64,000 nt of DNA, taken from contig NZ_BAJT01000005.1 in NCBI RefSeq assembly GCF_000613845.1, forward strand, positions 62,001 through 126,000. The letters run 5' to 3'. This document shows positions 16,752 to 29,833 of the stretch, piece by piece. The position numbers were made by a program, and so were the translations under genes. Position 1 is the first letter of the stretch, and each line of letters starts with the position of its first letter. Below the pieces are notes generated by a model that saw nothing but the letters and a program-made list of their open reading frames with translations, was not told the DNA's origin and made no database searches. The stretch comes from Asaia astilbis JCM 15831. GTDB lineage: Bacteria > Pseudomonadota > Alphaproteobacteria > Acetobacterales > Acetobacteraceae.

Positions 16752-17781
16752 GCGATCCCCGTGCGAAGCAGATCATGAAGGCGCACGATGCCGACGGGGC
16801 GTCGGTCGTCATCGAGAATGAAGAGACTGTTGATCGCCTTGCGTCGGGCCGTCATCAGATGGATTACCTCCTGAGCGAGAACATCTCTTTTCGTCGTGAT
16901 CGGGTCATGGTTCATGATTTCGCCAGCGGTCGCGGTATCGAGGTGACGCGTCAGGGCCGGACGGAGATCGCCGTCACTGACGAGGCCGATCAGAGCCCCG
17001 CTTTCATCGACGATCCCGATGCAGCCGAAAGCCTTGCGTGTCATTTCGATAATGACATTGGAGAGCGTCATGTCGGCTTTGCCAAGCGGCAACGCCTCGC
17101 CCTCATGCATAAGCTTCCAGACGGGCTTGAGCAGAGACCCCAGCTTGCCACCGGATGAAAGGCACCGAAATCATCGGCGGTGAAGCCCCGGCGCTCCAGA
17201 AGGGCGAGGGCCAGAGCGTCTCCCAGAGCGAGCTGCATGATGGTGCTTGTGGTGGGGGCAAGTCCCATCGGGCAGGCTTCGCGCGCGCGCGGCAGACACA
17301 GCACGACGCGGCTGGCGCGCGCCAGCGTGGAGTCCGGCGACGAGGTCACCCCGATGACGGGAAGGGCGTGACGTGCTGCATGTTCGAGCAAGGCCGCCAG
17401 TTCGCTCGTTTCGCCCGATTGAGAGAGCAGTAGAACGATATCCTGAGAGTCGATCATGCCCAGATCGCCATGCGCGGCTTCGGCAGGATGAACGAAAAAT
17501 GCCGGTGTTCCTGTCGAGGCGAGGGTCGCCTGGATCTTTCTGCCGATGTGACCGGATTTGCCGATCCCTGAGACCACAACGCGTCCCTTGACCTGCGCGA
17601 TCAGGGAGACGGCTTGAATAAAGGCGTTCCCCAGCGCTTCGGGCGCCTGCAAAGCGCTCTGGACGGCGACCAGTCCTGCAATTTCAGCAGCAAGCGTGGC
17701 GTGTGCGCTCTCAAGGGCCTGAGAAGGGCCGTCTGAAGGGGCATTTTGGGTCTGAGAGCCGGTAGGGAAAAGCTCGGTCAT
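16748..17781 (-). CDS. kdsD: D-arabinose 5-phosphate isomerase KdsD (frame broken)
   Basis: KdsD converts ribulose 5-phosphate to arabinose 5-phosphate, the first step to Kdo. The N-terminal SIS domain (VVSGIGKSGHIGRKIQATLASTG, LLSQSGETSEL) is in one frame and the C-terminal CBS pair (MTRKAFGCIGIVDESGALIGLVSDGDLRPAL, ITTKRDVLAQE) in another. The break is at about 17150: one G restored in CATCCGGTGGC gives the expected FHPGGKLGSLLKPVWKLMHEG and a 344-residue protein. The gene heads the kdsD-lptC-lptA-lptB-rpoN cluster, joining Kdo synthesis to LPS transport. Confidence 0.92.
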
Positions 17782-17907
17782 GCGTTCTCTTCCCGCTTTG
17801 CTGGTCTGAGGTCAATCATCCTTTCTCCACGTGTTGCGGCCTTATTGTGGCGCGACACCAAAGTAAGGGGGTGACAAGCGGGTCCAATCACGCGGCGCTG
17901 AGTGCCC

Positions 17908-18554
17908 TCAGGCGCGGTGCGAGAAGATATCGGGCTCTTCATAACCGAGGATGTCGAGGCGGCACCGTGCTGACAGGAAGTCATAGCAGGATTGTGCCAG
18001 CTCACGACGCCCTTCACGGATCAGAAGAGCCTCGAGCTTCTCCCAAAGGGCGTGCAGATGGAGCACGTCAGATGCCGCATAGCTGAGCTGTTCGGGGCTC
18101 AGCTTTTCAGCGCCCCAGTCCGAGCTCTGTTGCTGTTTGGCAAGATCGACACCAAGAAGCTCACGGCACAGATGGGCCAGTCCATGGCGGTCGGTGAAGG
18201 TCCGGACAAGGCGTGCTGCGATCTTGGTGCAGATCACATTCGACACGGTAATACCCAGCGCATGCTGGAGAAGGGCCACGTCGAACCGTGCAAAATGCAT
18301 CAGCTTGACGACGTCCTTATCGGCGAGGAGGGCTTTGAGGTTCGGGCAGTCCTCATAGCGACCACCGAGCGATTTTGGACGGATCTGGACAAGATGCGCT
18401 TCGCCGTCGCCCGCAGAGAGCTGTACGAGGCAAAGACGGTCGCGGTGGGGATTGAGGCCCATGGCTTCGGTATCGACAGCAACGACAGGACCAGATCGAA
18501 ATCATCGGGGAGGTCTCCATCGTGGAGATGGATGGATGCGCTCGGTGCTGCCAT
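17908..18554 (-). CDS. rnd: Ribonuclease D-like 3'-5' exonuclease (frame broken)
   Basis: This is the short alphaproteobacterial RNase D form (about 215 residues) with only the DEDDy exonuclease domain and no HRDC domain. After restoring one base near 18490 the product starts MAAPSASIHLHDGDLPDDFD and runs into VVAVDTEAMGLNPH, which holds the first Asp-Glu pair. HFARFDVALL supplies the next Asp, and YAASDVLHLHALW the Tyr and last Asp. Without the fix the two parts lie in different frames. It probably trims tRNA or other RNA 3' ends. tRNA-Leu lies just upstream on the same strand, separated by a terminator. Confidence 0.88.
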
Positions 18555-18575
18555 GATGCGTAAACCCAGGGGCTA

Positions 18576-18619
18576 GAAAAAACGGAAGCCGACGATTTCT
18601 CGTCGGCTTTTCCGTTTTT
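18576..18619. terminator. Strong bidirectional terminator after tRNA-Leu
   Basis: GCCGACGA (18588-18595) and TCGTCGGC (18600-18607) form a perfect 8-bp stem with a TTTC loop, extended by ACGGAA/TTTTCCGT with a 2-base bulge. The hairpin is flanked by A6 on the left and T5 on the right, so it works in both directions. It directly follows the 3' end of tRNA-Leu on the minus strand. Confidence 0.8.
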
Positions 18620-18623
18620 CGTA

Positions 18624-18710
18624 TGGTGCCCAGAAGAAGACTCGAACTTCCACGTCCTTGCGGACACAGGTACCTGAAACCTGCGCGTCTACCAATTCCG
18701 CCATCTGGGC
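18624..18710 (-). tRNA. tRNA-Leu (anticodon CAG)
   Basis: Read on the minus strand the gene is 87 bases including an encoded CCA. The acceptor GCCCAGA pairs with TCTGGGC. The D-arm carries AATTGGTAGACGC, the anticodon stem CAGGT/ACCTG encloses the loop TTCAGGT, giving anticodon CAG, which reads CUG. A class II variable arm (TGTCCGCAAGGACGT) and a T-arm with GTTCGAGTC follow. CUG is a major leucine codon in this GC-rich genome. A strong terminator lies 5 bases downstream. Confidence 0.95.
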
Positions 18711-18819
18711 TCAGAGGCTGTCCGGGATACTTTTTTTGGCATCCCGTTCGGTGAAGAGGCGTTTAGCGGTGTGGATCGGAGGCGTCAACACCCCTCTGAA
18801 GAAAAAGAGGATATTTTGT

Positions 18820-19770
18820 ATGGATCGCTCTGTCGTGACCGTTTTTGGCGGAAACGGATTCATTGGACGGGCTCTGGTGCGTCAGTTGGTATCGGACGGT
18901 CATCGTGTCCGAGTGGCCTCGCGTTCACCTCGAAAAGCCGCGCCGCTTGTCGCCTCTGCCCCACCGGAAACGATCATGCCTGTTTATGCCAGCGTGACGG
19001 ATGGCGTTTCGGTTCGCGCTGCGTTGAGCGGCGCGTCGGCTGCGATCAATCTCGTGTCGATCCTGACCGAGAAGGGAGACGCCACGTTTCAGCAGTTGAA
19101 TGCCGAGGCGCCCGGAATGGTGGCCCGTCTCGCCCGGGAGGAAAATGTCGGGCAGTTCGTTCAGGTTTCGGCCATTGGGGCCGCGCAGGATGCCCCTTCA
19201 GTTTATGGAAGAAGCAAGGCTGAGGGCGAACGGCGCGTTCATGACGCCTTTCCAGACGCAACCATCCTGCGGCCAAGTGTCGTTTTTGGGCCAGGCGACA
19301 GTTTCCTGACGCTTTTCGGGCTCATGGCGAGGGCTCTGCCGCTCTTGCCTGTCTATTATCCCGGCACCTTCCTTCAGCCGGTCTATGTCGAGGATGTTGC
19401 GAGAGCCGCGCGACTCTGTCTGGTTGGAGAGGGGGAAAGCTCAGCCCGGGGGCGTTCGGGTATTTATGAGCTCGGTGGGCCGGATCGTCTGACGATGGCG
19501 GAGATCATGGCTTTCGTGGCGAAGGCCGTTGGGCGGACGCCACGTCTTTTATCTGTCCCCAATGGTCTCGCTCAAATTCAGGCGCATGTCCTGGAGAACC
19601 TGCCTGGCAAATTGCTGACACGAGACCAGCTCGCCATGCTGTCGCAAGACAATATCGTGAAAGCCGGGGCGTCGACGCTCGAAACGCTGGGAGTCGTGCC
19701 TCAGAGTGTCTATGATCGGGCGCCCGAATATCTCAGCCAAATCAGGGTGTTGAGAACTCTTCTCAACTAA
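18820..19770 (+). CDS. NDUFA9-like atypical short-chain dehydrogenase (complex I-associated NAD(P)-binding protein)
   Basis: The 316-residue protein starts at an ATG with AGAGG 9 bases upstream; the longer open frame runs back through tRNA-Leu and is rejected. It has the Rossmann motif VTVFGGNGFIGRALV, SAIGAAQDAPSVYGRSKAEGE near 122 with the YGRSK of the family, and VFGPGDSFLTLF. This pattern matches NDUFA9-like extended SDRs, which bind NADP(H) and in mitochondria are a complex I accessory subunit. Its bacterial role is uncertain. A general nucleoside-sugar epimerase is less likely because the catalytic Tyr-x3-Lys context is that of the atypical group. Confidence 0.8.
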   Translation: MDRSVVTVFGGNGFIGRALVRQLVSDGHRVRVASRSPRKAAPLVASAPPETIMPVYASVTDGVSVRAALSGASAAINLVSILTEKGDATFQQLNAEAPGMVARLAREENVGQFVQVSAIGAAQDAPSVYGRSKAEGERRVHDAFPDATILRPSVVFGPGDSFLTLFGLMARALPLLPVYYPGTFLQPVYVEDVARAARLCLVGEGESSARGRSGIYELGGPDRLTMAEIMAFVAKAVGRTPRLLSVPNGLAQIQAHVLENLPGKLLTRDQLAMLSQDNIVKAGASTLETLGVVPQSVYDRAPEYLSQIRVLRTLLN

Positions 19771-19772
19771 AT

Positions 19773-19787
19773 GGTCCGATTCGGACC
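19773..19787. terminator. Short hairpin after the NDUFA9-like gene
   Basis: GGTCCG (19773-19778) and CGGACC (19782-19787) pair around ATT, directly after the stop codon and followed by TATTATTC. It is a weak intrinsic terminator candidate. Confidence 0.35.
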
Positions 19788-19823
19788 TATTATTCACGTC
19801 TAATCTCTTTTTTTAATATAAAA

Positions 19824-19881
19824 ACATCAAGAAGGTCACGAATGGGTCAGTAAAGATGACTTATCCGGTGTTTCTTGATGT
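19824..19881. promoter_or_regulatory. 10-bp inverted repeat in the gltD leader
   Basis: ACATCAAGAA (19824-19833) and TTCTTGATGT (19872-19881) are perfect complements around a 38-base loop, about 70-120 bases upstream of gltD. They lie just downstream of an AT-rich stretch (TTTTTTTAATATAAAA at 19808-19823) that probably holds the promoter. The repeat could be a split operator or a leader hairpin controlling glutamate synthase. Confidence 0.4.
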
Positions 19882-19947
19882 CTTACCTCTGCGCCATGTC
19901 TTTGAGGGGCACGTATCGTGCCTGCTCGCCCATCGGGAGAATGTGAC

Positions 19948-21406
19948 GTGGCCGAACGTATGCTGCAGTTTGTCTCAGTGCCGCAGGAGATGCCTGAAAA
20001 GCGCGCGGCCGCGGAACGACGCGAGGATTTCGGAGAGATCTACCGCGCTTTTGCGGTCGATCACGCCGAGCAGCAGGCGAGTCGCTGTTCGCAATGCGGT
20101 GTGCCGTTCTGCTCCGTCCATTGCCCGCTGGGCAACAACATCCCGGACTGGTTGAAGCTCACTGCTGAAAACCGGCTGGAAGAGGCGTACCGACTGTCCG
20201 CGGCGACCAATACCTTTCCCGAAATCTGCGGCCGGATCTGCCCGCAGGATCGCCTGTGCGAAGGCAATTGCGTCATCCAGAAGGATTTCGAGAGCGTCAC
20301 GATCGGGGCGGTCGAGAAATTCATTACCGAAACCGCCTTCGAAGAAGGATGGGTCAAGCCGCGTCAGCCTTTGAAGGAACGGTCGCAGAGCGTCGGTATC
20401 GTCGGGGCCGGTCCTGCGGGTCTGGCAGCTGCCGAGTGGCTGCGCGCTCTTGGCTATCAGGTCCATGTCTATGACCGTCATGACCGCATCGGTGGGTTGA
20501 TGGTCTATGGCATTCCGAGCTTCAAGCTCGAGAAGCATGTCATTGCGCGTCGCCACGACCTTCTCAAGTCACAGGGGATCGTTTTTCACCTCTCCACGCC
20601 CATCGGCGGGGGCGCGGGCGAAACCTCGTTCGAAAGCTGCGTGAGAAGCACGACGCGGTGTTTCTGGGCACGGGCGTCTATCGCTCGCGTGAGGTTTCCG
20701 TGCCGGGCAGCGGTCTGGGTGGTGTGGTTCAGGCGCTCGACTTTCTTACCGCTTCCAACCGCCGTGGTTACGATGAAACACCGGGCGACGATGCCGTGCT
20801 TCATGCCAGAGGCAAGCATGTCGTCGTGATCGGTGGCGGCGATACCGCCATGGATTGCGTGCGGACCTCGATCCGTCAGGGGGCCGAGAAGGTGACCTGC
20901 CTGTATCGCCGCGATCGCGCCAACATGCCCGGCTCGGTTCAGGAAGTGAAAAACGCCGAGGAAGAAGGCGTCGAGTTCGCCTGGCTTGCCGCCTCCGAGG
21001 CCTTTCTGGGCGATGGCACTATCTCGGGCGTGCGCGCTCACAAGATGCGCCTGAGCTGCCTGATGCGTCTGGCCGTCAATCGGTCGAAGCGATGCCCGAT
21101 AGCAGCTTCGTCATCCAGGCCGATCTCGTGATCAAGGCGCTGGGCTTCGACCCGGAAGACCTGCCCGGAGACTGGAAGGCGCCAGAGCTGGCCGTCACCA
21201 AATGGGGCACCCTGAAAGTCACACCGGGTCGCTTCGAGACGAGTGTGCCGGGCGTGTTTGCAGGTGGTGATATCGTGCGTGGAGCCTCACTGGTGGTCTG
21301 GGCCATCCGGGACGGGCGTGAAGCCGCTGCGGAAATGCATCAATTCCTCTCCGCAAAAGAAAACGAGACAGCAGAACAGGCCGCACGACTGGTGGCGGCG
21401 GAGTAA
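19948..21406 (+). CDS. gltD: Glutamate synthase (NADPH) small chain (two frame breaks)
   Basis: GltD passes electrons from NADPH to GltB for glutamate synthesis from glutamine and 2-oxoglutarate. A GTG at 19948 with GGGAG upstream gives the usual start (VAERMLQFVSVPQEMPEKR). The N-terminal 4Fe-4S cysteines are in CSQCGVPFCSVHCPLG and CGRICPQDRLCEGNC; the FAD motif is VGIVGAGPAGLAAAEW and the NADPH motif VVVIGGGDTAMDC. The frame breaks twice, at about 20637 and 21056, each time in AGCTGC where AGCCTGC is needed. Repair gives 486 residues, the family length. gltB follows after 5 bases. Confidence 0.93.
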
Positions 21407-21411
21407 GGGCC

Positions 21412-25931
<4,520 letters not shown>

Positions 25932-25957
25932 GTGGTCGGGTGAAGACGGTAAGTGCG

Positions 25958-25995
25958 AAAAAGGGCTCGGTATCTCACGATACCGGGCCCTTTTT
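25958..25995. terminator. Strong bidirectional terminator between gltB and the convergent ORF
   Basis: A 17-bp stem (with one G-U pair) joins 25958-25974 to 25979-25995 around the loop TCAC. The stem begins with A5 and ends with T5, so it is an intrinsic terminator in both directions for the converging genes. Confidence 0.85.
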
Positions 25996-26008
25996 AGTTG
26001 GAGTGAGG

Positions 26009-26371
26009 CTATTCCGGGGCGGCCATCGCGCCATAGCGCAGGGGCGTGGCTCCGGCTTCCCGATGTGGCAGGGGATGATGGCGCTCGATGAAGGCTTCCT
26101 GCTCCAGCCTCTCGCAATAATCCAGATAGCGGATCATGGCGCGTTCGGCGCGCGGGGTGGCACCGTGCACTCTCTTGTAGTGACGCCAGAGCATCAGCGC
26201 ATTGACCGACCAGGCGTCATAAACGTGCTCGGCCAGACGGTGACGGATCGCTTTGGGGAGCGCGTCGAATGCGGCCCAGGGATCGCCCTCATGACGACGC
26301 CAGAGATCCTTGCGACAGGTGCCATCATTATCGACAGCGACGGGGCTCAGGGAGAGTCGGGAAGTAGTCAT
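26009..26371 (-). CDS. Small hypothetical protein, DUF6525-like
   Basis: The 120-residue protein is rich in Arg, His and Trp and has no signal peptide or membrane segment. The segment LWRRHEGDPWAAFDALPKAIRHRLAEHVYDAWSVNAL resembles the D-x-F-D-x-LP...RRWLAEA pattern of DUF6525 proteins of alphaproteobacteria, of unknown function; this link is by eye. The ATG at 26371 lies 6 bases from a 12-bp palindrome that may be its operator. It is divergent from amn. Confidence 0.65.
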   Translation of the reverse strand: MTTSRLSLSPVAVDNDGTCRKDLWRRHEGDPWAAFDALPKAIRHRLAEHVYDAWSVNALMLWRHYKRVHGATPRAERAMIRYLDYCERLEQEAFIERHHPLPHREAGATPLRYGAMAAPE

Positions 26372-26377
26372 ATTGTT

Positions 26378-26389
26378 ATGTTATAACAT
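26378..26389. promoter_or_regulatory. 12-bp perfect palindrome between the DUF6525-like gene and amn
   Basis: ATGTTATAACAT is a perfect palindrome 6 bases upstream of the start of the minus-strand gene and 75 bases upstream of amn. The surrounding bases are AT-rich for this genome. This is the kind of site bound by a dimeric regulator, and could control either divergent gene. Confidence 0.4.
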
Positions 26390-26464
26390 CACTTTTCTGC
26401 TGTCTATCTCTCATGACCACAACAGGTTAGCCTGTGCCAAATAGCAGACCGCGAAAGGTGCAGC

Positions 26465-27912
26465 ATGAGCGCAGCAGAGCAGGACAAGGTTTTCGATCAG
26501 GTCGGGTCGGCGTTCTTGCCGTTCCACGATGTCGAGGCCGCACTCGCTCGCATCGAAGCTCTCTACGATGAAGGCGTGACGCGTCTGAGGGAGGCGTTTT
26601 CCGAGCGCAGGCCTGCCGAGTCATTCTATCCTTACCTCGCCTTTCCGCTGCAGCGCGGCGGTATTCCCCATGACGTCAAGCCGCGTTTCGGTGTTCTGCT
26701 TGAACCCGGATTTTATGGCACCACGCTGACGCGCCCGATTTTGTTTCGCAGCTATTGGCGCGCCCAGATCGAGAATCTGATCGAGTGCTATCGTCAGCCT
26801 GTCTATGTGGGTCTCTCGAAACGCCCCATGCCGCTTCCCTATGTCATGGAGGAGTCCGTCACGGGGCTGACCGAGGCCGATCTCAGGCGGTTGCAGGATA
26901 ATTATGCGCTGCCGGACCTGCACGCGACGGACGACACGATTGCCAATTGCGACATCATCCCCGACCCGGAAGCACCTCGGGCTCTCGCGTTATTCACGGC
27001 AGAACGCACGGATTATTCTCTGGCCCGCTTGCATCATTATGCGGGCACGTCACCGCGCCATTTCCAGCGGTTCATTCTGCTGACCAATTACCAGCGTTAT
27101 GTCGATGGGTTCCGTGATTATGCCCGCGCGCAGATCGATGCGGGGGGCGAGTATGACAGTTTTGTCGAGCCCGGCGACGCGGTCTATTCAAGGGCCGGGC
27201 AGGAGGGGCAACCCGCGACCTCCTTGCCGCAGATGCCTGCCTATCATCTGTGCCGGAAAGACGGTGACGGAATCACGCTGATCAATATTGGCGTCGGCCC
27301 GTCCAATGCGAAGACGATCACGGATCATCTGGCCGTACTGCGTCCCCATTGCTGGTTGATGGTCGGCCATTGCGCCGGGCTGCGTCGGACGCAATTGCTG
27401 GGCGATTATGTCCTCGCCCATGGCTATGTGCGTGATGACCACGTTCTGGACGATGATCTGCGACATGGGTGCCTGTGCCACCGATTGCCGAGGTGCAGGT
27501 TGCGTTGCAGCAGGCCATGCAGCGCGTCACGGGTCTGGAAGACCGCGACATCAAGACGCGCCTGCGGACTGGTACGGTCATGACCACCGATAACCGCAAC
27601 TGGGAGTTGCGGTTGCGCGCCCTTTTTACCCAGATAAATATGAGCCGATCGATTGCTGTGGACATGGAATCGGCGACAATTGCCGCAAACGGGTTTCGCT
27701 TCCGCGTGCCCTACGGCACGTTGCTCTGTGTCTCCGATAAGCCACTTCATGGTGAGCTCAAGCTGCGTGGCATGGCGAACGCCTTTTATCGCGAACGCGT
27801 CAGCCAGCATCTGATGGTCGGGATCGAGACCATGCGACTGCTGCGCGAACGCGGGGTCGATAGTCTGCATTCGCGCAAATTGCGCGGTTTCGATGAGCCC
27901 CCCTTCCGCTGA
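26465..27912 (+). CDS. amn: AMP nucleosidase (frame broken)
   Basis: Amn splits AMP to adenine and ribose 5-phosphate and balances adenylate pools. The N-terminal domain (RPAESFYPYLAFPLQRGGIPHDVKPRFG) precedes the catalytic nucleoside phosphorylase-like domain (ITLINIGVGPSNAKTITDHLAVLRP; MVGHCAGLRRTQLLGDYVLAHGYVRDDHVLD). The frame breaks at about 27461: one C restored in GATCTGCGACATGG gives DLPTWVPVPPIAEVQ and continues through VDMESATIAANGFRFRVPYG to 27912. The repaired length is 482 residues, normal for Amn. Confidence 0.93.
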
Positions 27913-28018
27913 ATGATGTTTACACGGACCAGAAGGGCGTGAGTCCTCTGGCCGTCAGGACGAGAATCCCCATTTAAGATGCGGGATTGCTTTTGAAGAA
28001 CGATAAGGACTGAAGTTT

Positions 28019-29830
28019 ATGGCCCATGCCGATAACGCCACGCTGCCGCGCTGGGATCTCTCGGATCTCTATGCAGGGCTCACCGACCCGGCGATTTCGC
28101 GTGATCTTGCAGCGTGCGAGGAAGAGGCACGGAATTTCGGCAAGAGGTGGAAAGGCGCACTCGGAGCCGCCAGCGGACCGGATCTGGCAGAAGCCATTGC
28201 CGAGTACGAGCGTATCGATCAGCGCATGGGTCGTCTTGGCGCCTTCGCACAGCTCAGCTTTGCTGCGCAGACAAGTGATCCTGAGACGGGGCGCTTTTCG
28301 CAGGGCATGACCGAACGCCTGACTGCGATTTCGTCCCATCTGTTGTTTTTCACGCTCGAGTTCAACCGTCTGGAGGAAGACGATCTTGCCCAGCGTCTGA
28401 GCACGCCTGAGCTGGCGCGCTGGACGCCCTTCCTGCGCGATCTGCGCGTCTGGCGCCCGTACCAGCTGACGGATGAGGTCGAGCAGGTTCTGGTCGAGAA
28501 ATCCGTCACCGGACGGGCCTCCTGGAACCGCCTCTTCGACGAGACGATGGCCTCGCTCACGGTCGAACTAGAGGGTGAGACCCGTCCTCTCGGCGATGCT
28601 CTCAACCAGCTTTCCAGCCCCGACCGCGAGAAGCGCCGCATTGCCGCCGGGGAGGTGAGCCGCGTGCTAGGGGCCAATCAGCGCCTGCTCGTGCTCATCA
28701 CAAACACGCTGGCCAAGGACAAGGCGATCGAAGATGGGCTGCGCGACTTCCCGCGTCCGACCTCCAGCCGCAACCGCGCGAATATGGTCGAAGACGAAGT
28801 CGTCGAGGCGCTGGTTTCTGCAGTCGATGCGGATTACGCGCGTCTGGCGCATCGCTATTACAGTCTCAAAGCCGGTTGGCTGGGGCTGGACAAGCTTCAG
28901 CATTGGGACCGCAATGCGCCGCTCCCCGGTGACGAAGATCGCCTGATCCCGTGGGACGATGCAAAGACGATCGTGCGCGATGCCTATACGCGTTTCGATC
29001 CGCGTCTGGGTGAGCTGGTCGGTCGTTTCATGGATAATGACTGGATCGATGTGCCGCCTGTTCCCGGCAAGTCGTCCGGCGCCTTCGCGCATCCGGTCAC
29101 GCCCGATACGCATCCTTACGTGCTGCTCAATTATCATGGGCGTAGCCGCGACGTCATGACGCTGGCCCATGAGCTGGGTCATGGCGCGCATCAGCTTCTG
29201 GCCGCGCGTCAGGGCTATCTGCAATCATCGACGCCGCTGACCCTGGCTGAAACCGCGTCGGTCTTCGGTGAGATGCTGACCTTTCAGGCATTACTCGATG
29301 CGGAAGAAAATCCAGCACGGCGCCGGCGTATGCTGGCCGGCAAGGTCGAGGACATGCTGAACACGGTCGTGCGTCAGATCGCGTTCTATCAGTTCGAGAC
29401 CAAGGTTCATGATGAGCGTCGGAATGGCGAACTGTCTCCTGAACGTCTGGGCGAAATTTGGCGTGAGGTTCAGCTCCGCAGCCTTGGCCCGGCATTCGAG
29501 TTCAGCCCGGATTACGATATCTACTGGTCCTACGTGCCGCATTTTGTGCACGCACCGTTTTACGTTTACGCCTATGCGTTCGGTGACTGTCTGGTGAATG
29601 CGCTTTATGGCGTCTATCAGAGCGAAGCGAACGGGCAGGGCGGAACAGCCGCGTTTCAGGATCGTTATCTAGCGATGCTGGAAGCAGGTGGGACCAAACG
29701 CCATGCCGAGCTTCTGGCACCTTTCGGACTTGATGCCACCGACCCGGGCTTCTGGCGCAAGGGGCTGGACGTGATTTCAGGTTTCATCGACGAGCTCGAA
29801 GCTCAGGAAAAACAGGATAAAAGCGTTTAA
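28019..29830 (+). CDS. Oligoendopeptidase F-type M3 metallopeptidase
   Basis: This 603-residue cytoplasmic zinc peptidase degrades short peptides. The HELGH zinc motif is at residues 384-388 with the downstream Glu in LAETASVFGEML. The N-terminal helical half begins LPRWDLSDLYAGLTDPAI, typical of PepF/M3 proteins. C-terminal YAYAFGDCLVNALY is also characteristic. It starts at an ATG about 110 bases after amn and is followed after 3 bases by the ABC1 gene. Confidence 0.92.
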   Translation: MAHADNATLPRWDLSDLYAGLTDPAISRDLAACEEEARNFGKRWKGALGAASGPDLAEAIAEYERIDQRMGRLGAFAQLSFAAQTSDPETGRFSQGMTERLTAISSHLLFFTLEFNRLEEDDLAQRLSTPELARWTPFLRDLRVWRPYQLTDEVEQVLVEKSVTGRASWNRLFDETMASLTVELEGETRPLGDALNQLSSPDREKRRIAAGEVSRVLGANQRLLVLITNTLAKDKAIEDGLRDFPRPTSSRNRANMVEDEVVEALVSAVDADYARLAHRYYSLKAGWLGLDKLQHWDRNAPLPGDEDRLIPWDDAKTIVRDAYTRFDPRLGELVGRFMDNDWIDVPPVPGKSSGAFAHPVTPDTHPYVLLNYHGRSRDVMTLAHELGHGAHQLLAARQGYLQSSTPLTLAETASVFGEMLTFQALLDAEENPARRRRMLAGKVEDMLNTVVRQIAFYQFETKVHDERRNGELSPERLGEIWREVQLRSLGPAFEFSPDYDIYWSYVPHFVHAPFYVYAYAFGDCLVNALYGVYQSEANGQGGTAAFQDRYLAMLEAGGTKRHAELLAPFGLDATDPGFWRKGLDVISGFIDELEAQEKQDKSV

Positions 29831-29833
29831 GCG

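Noticed and set aside
17778-18017. 79-residue ORF between kdsD and rnd
   Set aside because: Low-complexity composition, overlaps rnd in another frame, and has no ribosome-binding site.
18658-18819. 54-codon upstream extension of the NDUFA9-like gene
   Set aside because: It translates through tRNA-Leu, and the ATG at 18820 has a good ribosome-binding site and the family start.
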